Both the position numbers and the translations under genes were made by a program. From JBCCWR01 sp039193385 (GTDB lineage: Bacteria > Verrucomicrobiota > Verrucomicrobiia > Methylacidiphilales > JBCCWR01), in NCBI GenBank assembly GCA_039193385.1, contig JBCCWR010000054.1, positions 1 to 15,045 on the forward strand: a stretch of DNA of 15,045 nt, written 5' to 3'. The notes beneath the pieces were generated by a model. The model was given only the letters and a program-made list of their open reading frames with translations, was not told where the DNA came from and made no database searches. Of the stretch, positions 7,775-14,123 are shown one piece after another. The first letter of the stretch is position 1; each line of letters begins with the position of its first letter.

Positions 7775-9508
7775 ATGATGACGAATGACCAAGTTGTAAA
7801 AATTTTTGAAGAAACAGCTATCCTACTGGAAGTGAAAGGTGAGAATGCATTTAAATGCAGGGCCTATTCTAGTGCAGCTCGTACCATATCTATGTTGGAT
7901 AGGGATCTTCATCAGATGGTTGAAGCAGATCAACTTAGCCAGGTCAAAGGTCTTGGCCAGGCCTTACGAGAGAAAGTAAGCATCATGGTGCGTGAGGGCC
8001 ATTTGCCATTTTATGACAAGCTACGCGCCTCCTTGCCAACCGGTATTATGGATATAATAAAGATTCCTGGTGTAGGACCCAAAAAAGTAGCGGCACTTTA
8101 CCAGGAACTGGGCATTGGGGACGTAGCAGCCCTGGAAGCAGCTTGCCAAGAAGGCCAGCTCGCTAAGCTCACAGGCTTTGGTAAAAAGACGCAGGAAAAA
8201 ATTCTCGAAGGTATTCGTCAGATACGTTCTTATGCCAACCAACACCGCTATGCTGATGTCATAGAGCGTGGCAGAAATCTTGTGGAAAACTTACAGATGC
8301 ACCCAGCGGTAGCACGTATCAGCCTCGCAGGCAGTTTGCGCAGAGCCAAGGAAGTGGTGAAGGATGTAGACATTATTGCTTCATCCAAAAATCCTCAGGT
8401 TCTTATGCAGGCCTTTGTGGGATTGCCCGAAGTGGAGAAAATTATCAATCAGGGTCAGACGAAATCCAGTGTATTACTGGAAGGCGGTTTGCAATGCGAT
8501 CTTCGCGTGGTCCAAGACGAACAGTTTCCGTTTGCACTCCATCATTTCACAGGGAGCAAGGAGCATAATATTGTTATGCGTCAGCGTGCTATTGCTCGTG
8601 GAATGAAGCTCAGCGAGTGGGGTTTGTTTATTAAAAAGGAAAAAGAGCATGTTGAAGATGAACTTGTACCTTGCATGACCGAGGAAGCTCTATTTAAAGA
8701 ATTAGATCTAGCGTTTATTCCGCCTGAGTTACGCGAGGATCGTGGTGAGTTTGAGGCTGCAGAGAGCGGCGCAATTCCCAGGCTTCTCCAGTGGACAGAA
8801 CTGCGCGGAACATTTCACAATCACACCAAGGCCAGCGATGGTGCGAATACGCTCCACGAAATGGCGGAGGCTGCAGCCAGTGTTGGACTGGAATATCTAG
8901 GCATCTCCGATCACTCCAAGTCCTCTGTGCAAGCCAATGGCCTTGATGAAGCTCGTCTTCTTCAACAAGTGAAAAACATCCAGACATGGAATAAAACCAA
9001 TGATGACATCCATCTCTTTTCCGGGGTGGAATGTGATATTCTCAAAGATGGGTCGCTTGACTATGAAGATGATATTCTCTCTCAGCTTGACTACGTTGTC
9101 GCATCTGTTCATCAGTCCATGACCTTATCTGAAGATGACATGACCAAGCGCATCATTCGTGCCCTGGAAAATCCTTATGTCACCATACTCGGGCATCTAA
9201 CAGGACGTTTGCTCTTACGTCGTGAAGCCTATGCTTTGAACATTCCTAAAATCATTGATGCAGCGGCACAGACAGGCACCTGGATTGAACTCAATGCCAG
9301 TCCCAAGCGCCTGGATATGGATTGGCGTTGGTGGAAGCTTGCCCGAGATAAGGGCGTTAAATGTGTTATAAATCCCGACGCGCATCAAGTCGCTCAACTG
9401 GGAAATATTCGCATAGGGGCAGAGGTGGCCCGCAAGGGCTGGCTTCGCAAAGAGGATGTAGTCAATACGCTTAAGCTTTCGGAAATAAAGGATCATTTGA
9501 AAGTCTAG
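7775..9508 (+). CDS. polX: DNA polymerase/3'-5' exonuclease PolX (family X, with PHP domain)
   Basis: A gap-filling base-excision-repair polymerase. The 577-residue length is normal for bacterial PolX. The N-terminal 8-kDa-like region has helix-hairpin-helix elements (VKGLGQALREKV ~57-68; KIPGVGPKKVAALY ~96-109; LTGFGKKTQEKI ~132-143). The Pol-beta palm has GSLRR (186-190) and the catalytic acidic residues D197, D199 (KDVDI) and D242 (CDLRV). The C-terminal PHP exonuclease domain keeps the metal-binding set: H348 and H350 (HNH), D379/H380 (SDH), E419, H446, H474, and D535/H537 (PDAH). The ATG at 7775 is followed directly by a second ATG; no strong Shine-Dalgarno is seen. It is divergent from the exporter operon and shares no obvious role with it. 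Polymerase and exonuclease sites both look intact. Confidence 0.95.
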   Translation: MMTNDQVVKIFEETAILLEVKGENAFKCRAYSSAARTISMLDRDLHQMVEADQLSQVKGLGQALREKVSIMVREGHLPFYDKLRASLPTGIMDIIKIPGVGPKKVAALYQELGIGDVAALEAACQEGQLAKLTGFGKKTQEKILEGIRQIRSYANQHRYADVIERGRNLVENLQMHPAVARISLAGSLRRAKEVVKDVDIIASSKNPQVLMQAFVGLPEVEKIINQGQTKSSVLLEGGLQCDLRVVQDEQFPFALHHFTGSKEHNIVMRQRAIARGMKLSEWGLFIKKEKEHVEDELVPCMTEEALFKELDLAFIPPELREDRGEFEAAESGAIPRLLQWTELRGTFHNHTKASDGANTLHEMAEAAASVGLEYLGISDHSKSSVQANGLDEARLLQQVKNIQTWNKTNDDIHLFSGVECDILKDGSLDYEDDILSQLDYVVASVHQSMTLSEDDMTKRIIRALENPYVTILGHLTGRLLLRREAYALNIPKIIDAAAQTGTWIELNASPKRLDMDWRWWKLARDKGVKCVINPDAHQVAQLGNIRIGAEVARKGWLRKEDVVNTLKLSEIKDHLKV

Positions 9509-9513
9509 ATTTT

Positions 9514-9560
9514 CATAAGCCTTTAACACACTTTAGATATGGGTCAACTTTTGGCTTATG
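9514..9560. repeat. Inverted repeat between polX and the MFS gene
   Basis: CATAAGCC (9514-9521) and GGCTTATG (9553-9560) are perfect 8-bp inverted copies separated by 31 nt. A competing pairing exists between AACACA and TGTGTT. No T-run follows, so a simple intrinsic terminator is unlikely. An operator or leader structure for the MFS gene is possible. Confidence 0.3.
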
Positions 9561-9578
9561 TGTTTGTCCTATTAGAAG

Positions 9579-11030
9579 ATGGTATTTTATTACCAGAGAT
9601 TGCTTAACCAAGTCTCAAGCGCTATCACAGAAACACGCATTACTATGAAACGTCTTTTGTCCCTGCCCTGGAAACCTAACGTTCCTTTTCCACCAGAAAA
9701 ATGGCCCTTCTTTTACGGTTGGGTGATTGTCGTGGCTGGAATGCTGGGAACAGTCTTGAGTATACCTGGCCAGACCATGGGTGTGAGTGCTTTCACAGAA
9801 GAGCTTATGTTTAATCTAAAGCTTACCCGAGGTGAGCTGAGCGCAGCTTACTTTACAGGAACTTGCCTCAGCGGGTTACTTTTACCCTGGGTTGGGCAAA
9901 TGACGGATCGGCATGGTTGTCGAAAAATGATGGTGGTTAGCGGAGCACTTTTGGGGTTCGTTCTTCTTCTTCACAGCCAACTGGAAACGATGATCGGGAT
10001 CGCTTGGTTTTTACTCGATTATGAGTACGATAAAGCCATATCACTGGTTGTCATATCATTGGCATTTTTCAGCATACGTTTTCTAGGGCAGGGTGCTCTC
10101 ACCATTGTCAGCAGAACAATGGTAGGTAGCTGGTTTCATTTGAAGCGTGGTTTTGTCTATGCCCTAGGCGGTATGATTGTCACCTTCGGCTTCTCAGTGG
10201 CACCTAAGTACTTTACAGATCTCATCGCAGATTATGGATGGGGCGGAGCGTATGAAAAGCTGGGATGGACCGTATTAATAGGGTCCGTGCTGCTGGGATG
10301 GGTTTTTTACCGGGAGAGACCGGAAGATTCCGGTTTGTATATGGATGGCGTAACAAGAGAAGAAGAGCGACAGCTCCGCGAGAAAAATAAGCATAGTGAT
10401 TTACATATTGAAAAAGAAATGTCACGAGAAGAAGCGTTGCACACAACAGGATTTTGGGCCTTTAATTTAGCTCTTTGTTTCTTCGCCCTCTATTCCACAG
10501 CTTATACCTTTCATATGATTTCTATTGGTGAGGAGCTTGGCCTTCCCGATGGACGCATTCAGACGCTTTTTATTCCCATAGGGATTGTTTCAGTGGCTGC
10601 GACCCTTATCTCAGGCTGGCTAGCGGACCGAACAAGACTCAAGTGGAGCCTGCTAGCTATGCTACTTGGCCTCATTCTAGGAAACCTGGGAATCTTTGCC
10701 GTAAAAATTCATTCTCTGTTAGGGCAGGCCATTATAGTTTTGGGTCTTGGTGTCGCAGGTGGAATTTTCGGCATGTTGTTGGGAGTGGTCTGGGCGCGCT
10801 TTTTTGGACGTAAGCACCTTGGAGCCATAAGTGGTTTTAATATGAGTTGTATTGTTATTGCTAGTGCTATAGGTCCCTGGCTATTTAGTTTTTTCAAAGA
10901 GCAACTGGCTAGCTACAACGGAGCCTATATTCTTTCTCTGGTGCTTTTGATATTGCTATCGGTGTTAAGCTTTTATGCGGATAATCCCCAGCGTAAGCTA
11001 CTCAAACTGAGCTCGGGTAATCATAAGTAG
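9579..11030 (+). CDS. Major facilitator superfamily transporter, OFA/monocarboxylate-like
   Basis: An inner-membrane secondary transporter of up to 483 residues with about 12 predicted spans. The first is FFYGWVIVVAGMLGTVL (~44-60). MFS motif A, GQMTDRHGCRKM, lies at ~106-117 between TM2 and TM3. The central loop (~245-290) begins YRERPEDSGLYMDG, a pattern common in the oxalate:formate/monocarboxylate-like MFS branch (RPEDxGLxPDG), and is then rich in Glu, Arg and Lys. A second motif-A-like GWLADRTRLKW lies at ~346-356. The start may be ATG 9579 or ATG 9645 (residue 23, MKRLLSLPWK); neither has a strong Shine-Dalgarno, and the shorter form loses no membrane span. It follows polX by 70 nt on the same strand. 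The substrate is unknown, and the OFA assignment rests on the loop motif only. Confidence 0.85.
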   Translation: MVFYYQRLLNQVSSAITETRITMKRLLSLPWKPNVPFPPEKWPFFYGWVIVVAGMLGTVLSIPGQTMGVSAFTEELMFNLKLTRGELSAAYFTGTCLSGLLLPWVGQMTDRHGCRKMMVVSGALLGFVLLLHSQLETMIGIAWFLLDYEYDKAISLVVISLAFFSIRFLGQGALTIVSRTMVGSWFHLKRGFVYALGGMIVTFGFSVAPKYFTDLIADYGWGGAYEKLGWTVLIGSVLLGWVFYRERPEDSGLYMDGVTREEERQLREKNKHSDLHIEKEMSREEALHTTGFWAFNLALCFFALYSTAYTFHMISIGEELGLPDGRIQTLFIPIGIVSVAATLISGWLADRTRLKWSLLAMLLGLILGNLGIFAVKIHSLLGQAIIVLGLGVAGGIFGMLLGVVWARFFGRKHLGAISGFNMSCIVIASAIGPWLFSFFKEQLASYNGAYILSLVLLILLSVLSFYADNPQRKLLKLSSGNHK

Positions 11031-11049
11031 ACGATGTCCTGTATTAAGC

Positions 11050-11901
11050 CTAAGCCGTTGCATCCAACAAACTTCCTGAAGCCACTTCCACAAGCGTTTC
11101 TATTTCTTCAATGCTTTCAGCTAAAACGTTGCTATTGACATATTTTTGCATCGTTGCGTTTGATTGGAGATCAATAAGAGGCTCACCACTGGTTCCTATT
11201 TCCAGCGCTTCCACAGTGGCATCTGCTAAGTGAACAATGGTCACATCCTTTTCAAAATCTTTGGATTGAGCAGGAAGGTGATGCCAAGTAACAATATTAC
11301 GAAGTTTCATAGGCATGCGCCATTGTTTCAATATAGCATCCGCAAGTGTAGCATGATCTAGTTTAAAGATTTTTCTCTCGGCCTCAATGATGGAGATTTT
11401 CTCAGAATGACTTAATTCAATGGCTTGTTTGTATTGATCCGGAAAGATTTTAGCCATCATCAGTCTGCCAATGTCATGCAGTAGGCCGGCTATAAAAAAG
11501 CCCTCCGCTTTATTGGCATCAACTTTAGAAGCCAGATATCTGGAGCATAGACCACAAGCTATGGAATGCTTCCAGAATGCCGGCATATCAATTTGATCCA
11601 CCTTAAGTTGATTGAGGGATTTAACGAAGCTGGTGCCAAATACAATATCTCTGATTTCTGCTGTCCCTAGTAACATCAAAGCCTGGGAAACAGAATCTAT
11701 TTGGCGGCTTAATCCGTAGGCGGGGCTGTTGGCTGTTTTAAGAATACGTATAGTTAGCGCAGGGTCTCTGGAAATTAATTCTTCCACATCTGTAGTACTG
11801 AAAAAATCATTGTCCATGATTTCTTGTAACTCAGAAACGACAGATGGGATAGAAGGCATGTTATTGCCAACCAGATCAACAAGTTTATTTAGTGCGCTCA
11901 C
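11050..11901 (-). CDS. HDOD-domain signalling protein
   Basis: A single HDOD domain (HD-related output domain) fills the 283-residue protein. Visible hallmarks are MPSIPSVVSELQEIM (~15-29), SRDPALTIRILKTANSPAYG (44-63), the 'SVSQALMLLGTAEIRDIVFG' helix, and an intact LLHDIGRLMM (140-149), with H142 and D143. A later WHH at ~206-208 fits the HDOD/HD-GYP fold. HDOD proteins usually act as regulatory or scaffold modules in two-component and c-di-GMP-related pathways and are mostly not shown to be phosphodiesterases. The start is GTG at 11901, 4 nt after the stop of the small upstream gene, with no clear Shine-Dalgarno, which suggests coupling. It is convergent with the MFS gene, with a 19-nt gap. 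Confidence 0.88.
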   Translation of the reverse strand: MSALNKLVDLVGNNMPSIPSVVSELQEIMDNDFFSTTDVEELISRDPALTIRILKTANSPAYGLSRQIDSVSQALMLLGTAEIRDIVFGTSFVKSLNQLKVDQIDMPAFWKHSIACGLCSRYLASKVDANKAEGFFIAGLLHDIGRLMMAKIFPDQYKQAIELSHSEKISIIEAERKIFKLDHATLADAILKQWRMPMKLRNIVTWHHLPAQSKDFEKDVTIVHLADATVEALEIGTSGEPLIDLQSNATMQKYVNSNVLAESIEEIETLVEVASGSLLDATA

Positions 11902-11905
11902 GTAG

Positions 11906-12232
11906 TTAGTTTTTGAATTTAGAAAAGTAGACCTTTTTAAGCTTATAGCTCTTACAAAGCCCTATAAGTATTTGGGTTAGATTAGATTCAGGGTTGATAA
12001 ATTTTTGGTTTAAGTTTTCTTGGACTACGATTACCTCTTCCGAAGATACTTTTTCTTCTGCGTTAGGAATATCCACAGAAATACTTTCCGTAATGGCGGA
12101 TTTAACGTCTTCCAGAATTTCTTGATCCACGATCTTACCCATAGAAGCTATGGCTACGCCGTCTTGATTAAGAAGATTTTCCTTTAAAATCATACCTTCC
12201 TGAAGGTCATGTTTGGAGATTTTAAATGGCAT
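11906..12232 (-). CDS. Small protein with an HD-GYP/HDOD-associated 'L..GM.L' domain
   Basis: The most likely start is ATG at 12232, giving 108 residues; a TTG at 12250 would add six. The N-terminal ~45 residues (SKHDLQEGMILKENLLNQDG, then VAIASMGKIVDQEILEDVKS) match the short beta-rich 'L.pGM.La.dv...G..Ll..G..lt...i..L' module often found before HD-GYP domains or beside HDOD proteins. Here the module stands alone. A Glu/Ser-rich linker (~55-75) leads to a C-terminal part with LTQILIGLCKSYKLKKVYFSKFKN. It lies 4 nt upstream of the HDOD gene, so the two probably form a functional pair. What the module binds is not known. Confidence 0.7.
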   Translation of the reverse strand: MPFKISKHDLQEGMILKENLLNQDGVAIASMGKIVDQEILEDVKSAITESISVDIPNAEEKVSSEEVIVVQENLNQKFINPESNLTQILIGLCKSYKLKKVYFSKFKN

Positions 12233-12277
12233 AAAAGAATAAATCGGCAAATTTTGTCATAATAATAATCACATATT

Positions 12278-12307
12278 AGTATAAATTTGATTTTCCGTAA
12301 ATGACAG
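12278..12307 (-). promoter_or_regulatory. Candidate sigma70 promoter for the small protein/HDOD pair
   Basis: On the minus strand CTGTCA (12302-12307) and TATACT (12278-12283) are separated by 18 nt, 4/6 and 5/6 matches to TTGACA and TATAAT. The -10 lies 45 nt before the preferred ATG at 12232 in AT-rich DNA. It is a consensus match only. Confidence 0.35.
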
Positions 12308-12334
12308 ATCAGGGAGTAATTTGATTTTTTGTCT

Positions 12335-12360
12335 AAAAACGACGGATTTATTTAATCCGT
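12335..12360 (-). terminator. Weak intrinsic terminator-like hairpin
   Basis: ACGGATT (12342-12348) and AATCCGT (12354-12360) form a perfect 7-bp stem with a 5-nt loop. Read on the minus strand it is followed after two bases by five Ts (12335-12339). The stem is AT-rich. It could end a minus-strand transcript coming from the peroxiredoxin side and shield the HDOD-pair promoter, but the peroxiredoxin stop is ~480 nt away. Confidence 0.3.
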
Positions 12361-12400
12361 ATTAAGCAATAGAAGGTGGGTCAGATGTGTAAAAGGTTAA

Positions 12401-12475
12401 GGAGTAGAGACTTTAGAGAAAACGCAGTTGTATCAAAAGGTGATACTATAAGTTAGCTACAAAGTCTCCATCTCC
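12401..12475. repeat. Long imperfect inverted repeat with nested hairpin (possible structured RNA)
   Basis: The left arm GGAGTAGAGACTTT (12401-12414) pairs with the right arm AAAGTCTCCATCTCC (12461-12475): eight contiguous pairs, one mismatch, one pair, a single-base bulge and four more pairs. Inside it, GTATCA-AAAGG-TGATAC (12430-12446) is a perfect 6-bp hairpin with a 5-nt loop. Nested pairing of this kind is more ordered than the surrounding DNA. It could be a small RNA, a leader structure or a remnant of a miniature inverted-repeat element. No family is recognised. Confidence 0.5.
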
Positions 12476-12842
12476 AAAATTTCAAGATCTTGCACACATG
12501 GTCGTGTCGCTATGGCATCATATAGGTTTAAAAAAAGTTGTTTGAGCAGAGTAAGCGTACAGGGACATCGTGTTCTATGTTTTATTAAGGCTCATTTTTG
12601 TTAATACCCTGTTTGACAGATTTTTCTTTTCCCTATTTACAAAAGGATACGACTAAGCAATCAAAGCTAGGTATAACAAGGACATTTAACCCCGACACTG
12701 TGCTACGCCAGTCCTTATTTAAAGCAGGGAAAAACTTATTTGCTGGTAAGTGAGGTTTTTCTTCTACCGTCATCTTCCAATTTTTAGTATAGGAATAAGA
12801 GGCGGAATAAAAAAATAAACTGTAGACAGAAATTAGAATTCT

Positions 12843-13433
12843 CTAACAAGTGCTGGCGAGGTACGATTTTACTCCCTCTGCTGTCGGCGCCATGGCCTTT
12901 TCACCAGGTTTCCAGTTGGCCGGGCATACTTCACCATGTTTTTCAAAATATTGAAGAGCGTCAACCATGCGGAGAAGCTCATCGACAGAGCGTCCGAGAG
13001 GTAGATTGTTCACCACCTGATGTTGAACGACGCCAACTTTATCAATGAGGAAAGTGCCGCGCATGGCTACTCCTGCTTCATGTTCAATTCCATAAGCACG
13101 GCATATGTCGTGTTTGACGTCAGCTACCATAGGAAAACGGACAGGTCCAATGCCACCTTCGTTGATAGGAGTGTTTCGCCAAGCAAAGTGAGAATATTGA
13201 GAATCGATTGACACGCCGACAATTTCTACACCTTTAGCTTCAAATTCTTCAAATTTTTTGTCGTGTGCAATAATTTCAGTCGGGCAGACGAAAGTAAAAT
13301 CTAGCGGCCAAAAAAAGAGGGCTACGTCCTTACCTCTTAGGTCAGAAAGCTTGAAAGACTCGTTGATCACGCCATTTCCCATAACGGCTGCGGAAGTAAA
13401 ATCGGGGGCTGTTTTGTTTACTAATACACTCAT
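12843..13433 (-). CDS. Typical 2-Cys peroxiredoxin (AhpC/Prx1 type)
   Basis: A cytoplasmic thiol peroxidase that reduces hydrogen peroxide, organic peroxides and peroxynitrite, with a thioredoxin- or AhpF-type reductant. The 196-residue length is standard. The peroxidatic motif is FWPLDFTFVCPTE, with P43, T47 and C50. Catalytic Arg126 lies in MRGTFLID. The resolving Cys is C170 in GEVCPANW. GGIG at 93-96 corresponds to the GGLG motif of over-oxidation-sensitive Prx1-type enzymes, but the C-terminal YF motif is absent; the protein instead ends in YLASTC with a third cysteine, C196. The ATG at 13433 is preceded by a weak AGAG-type Shine-Dalgarno. It stands alone on the minus strand, with no reductase or OxyR-like neighbour. 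Confidence 0.95.
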   Translation of the reverse strand: MSVLVNKTAPDFTSAAVMGNGVINESFKLSDLRGKDVALFFWPLDFTFVCPTEIIAHDKKFEEFEAKGVEIVGVSIDSQYSHFAWRNTPINEGGIGPVRFPMVADVKHDICRAYGIEHEAGVAMRGTFLIDKVGVVQHQVVNNLPLGRSVDELLRMVDALQYFEKHGEVCPANWKPGEKAMAPTAEGVKSYLASTC

Positions 13434-13577
13434 AGTTAATCTCTTTTGTTAAAGCTGCTAGAAAATGACACAGTTTTCTTTTAGTTCAAGCCCAAGCTGA
13501 AAATTTTTTTAAAAAGATTTACTCGGAAGCTCTATAGTTGTGAATACAACTTTGTCAGCTTTGATTCTAATGCCTAG
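13434..13577. other. Peroxiredoxin upstream region
   Basis: AT-rich DNA that must hold the peroxiredoxin promoter on the minus strand. A TTGAAC lies near 13484-13489 but no good -10 box is at normal spacing. No repeat or ORF is convincing here. A TAG at 13575-13577 closes the frame of the RHS remnant that follows. Confidence 0.3.
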
Positions 13578-13935
13578 AAATCTAAGCAATGGCCCTCCTT
13601 GTTCCAAAACCAATACCTCACTTGGGATGCGATCAACCGCTTGCTGGATGTTACCTACATGGATGCGCAGGGCAACGCCATCAACTCCAGCCGAGCCTAC
13701 ACCTATGATAAAGTAGGCCATCTGCTTTCCGTAAGCGAGCCGGGCAAAGGAACGGATGCCAATGTAAGCTACGTCTATGATGCCCTCAATCGCATCACCG
13801 AGGAAACCTCTGGAGGCGTCACCCATGGCTACCGCTACGACTTGGCCGGTAACCACCTGGAGATGGTCTATGGAGGCACCGGACTCAACTGTATCAATAC
13901 CTATGACGCCCTTAATTATTTAAAAGATAGAATTA
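13578..13935 (+). pseudogene. RHS/YD-repeat protein gene fragment
   Basis: About 118 in-frame residues are plainly RHS/YD repeat: LTWDAINRLLDVTY, YTYDKVGHLLSVSEPG, YVYDALNRITEETSGGV, YRYDLAGNHLEMVYGG and TYDALNYLKDR. Whole RHS proteins run to over a thousand residues and carry a core plus a variable toxin tip; only four to five repeats remain. The frame is closed upstream by TAG at 13575 with no ATG or Shine-Dalgarno. Downstream of ~13935 the repeat character stops and the frame runs into a tRNA remnant. Base composition is visibly more GC-rich than on either side, which fits imported DNA. A stranded fragment left by recombination is the best reading. Confidence 0.8.
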
Positions 13936-14040
13936 TGATTGGACACTCTTTTGCTCATACACAACATTTGACTATATCTCCTTTCACAGCTGCAAAGCTT
14001 ATATCTGAAAAATCATCCCAGTTTTTAATTGTTTGCCTGC
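13936..14040. other. AT-rich junction between the RHS remnant and the tRNA fragment
   Basis: This 105-nt piece matches neither the RHS repeats nor a tRNA 5' end. It holds no ORF of its own. The sequence just before 14041 cannot supply the missing tRNA acceptor strand. It probably marks one or two recombination joints. Confidence 0.45.
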
Positions 14041-14114
14041 GTGGTCGAAAGGAACGGTTTGCTAAACCGTCGTACCTCAAAAGGGTACTGCGGGTTTGAA
14101 TCCCACTCGCTCCG
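14041..14114 (+). tRNA. tRNA-Ser(GCU), 5'-truncated remnant
   Basis: From the D-loop onward the tRNA is clear: GTGGTCGAAAGG (D-loop side), anticodon stem ACGGT/ACCGT (14054-14058 and 14066-14070), loop TTGCTAA with anticodon GCT at 14061-14063, a class II variable arm GTACC/GGTAC, T-loop TTTGAAT (14095-14101), acceptor 3' strand TCGCTCC (14107-14113) and discriminator G14114. The 5' acceptor strand, which should read GGAGCGA, is missing; the corresponding bases (about 14025-14031) are unrelated. The T-stem also carries a C-A mismatch (14091/14105). No CCA is encoded. It should not yield a functional tRNA. A 3' tRNA fragment is the usual scar of an integrase attachment site. Confidence 0.8.
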
Positions 14115-14123
14115 ATATTATAA

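Larger units (their letters stand above)
12251..12842. other. Gene-free region of ~590 bp with structured elements
   Basis: No ORF with coding character is present on either strand. The stretch holds the candidate promoter of the HDOD pair (12278-12307), a 7-bp hairpin (12342-12360), a long imperfect inverted repeat with a nested hairpin (12401-12475), a plus-strand TTGACA at 12613-12618, a 6-bp inverted repeat AAGGAC/GTCCTT (12678-12683 and 12711-12716), and a weak 5-bp hairpin followed by T5 (12734-12760). The rest, including 12476-12612 and 12761-12842, shows nothing recognisable. Confidence 0.6.

Noticed and set aside
11478..11486. HDOD protein as an active HD phosphodiesterase because of its HD pair
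   Set aside because: Many HDOD proteins retain this dipeptide without the full metal-binding set of HD-GYP enzymes; no GYP motif is present.
12251..12842. CRISPR array or tandem repeats in the gene-free region
   Set aside because: No direct repeat of regular spacing was seen; only inverted repeats are present.
13509..13856. 115-codon minus-strand ORF opposite the RHS repeats
   Set aside because: The plus strand carries unmistakable YD repeats over the same bases, and the minus-strand product has no start signal or domain.
13936..14099. Extension of the RHS frame as a C-terminal toxin tip
   Set aside because: The frame runs straight into the tRNA remnant, the ~55 residues match no toxin pattern, and the AT-rich composition differs from the repeats; it is read-through.
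14025..14114. Complete functional tRNA-Ser
   Set aside because: No sequence near 14025-14031 can pair with the acceptor 3' strand TCGCTCC, and the T-stem has a mismatch.
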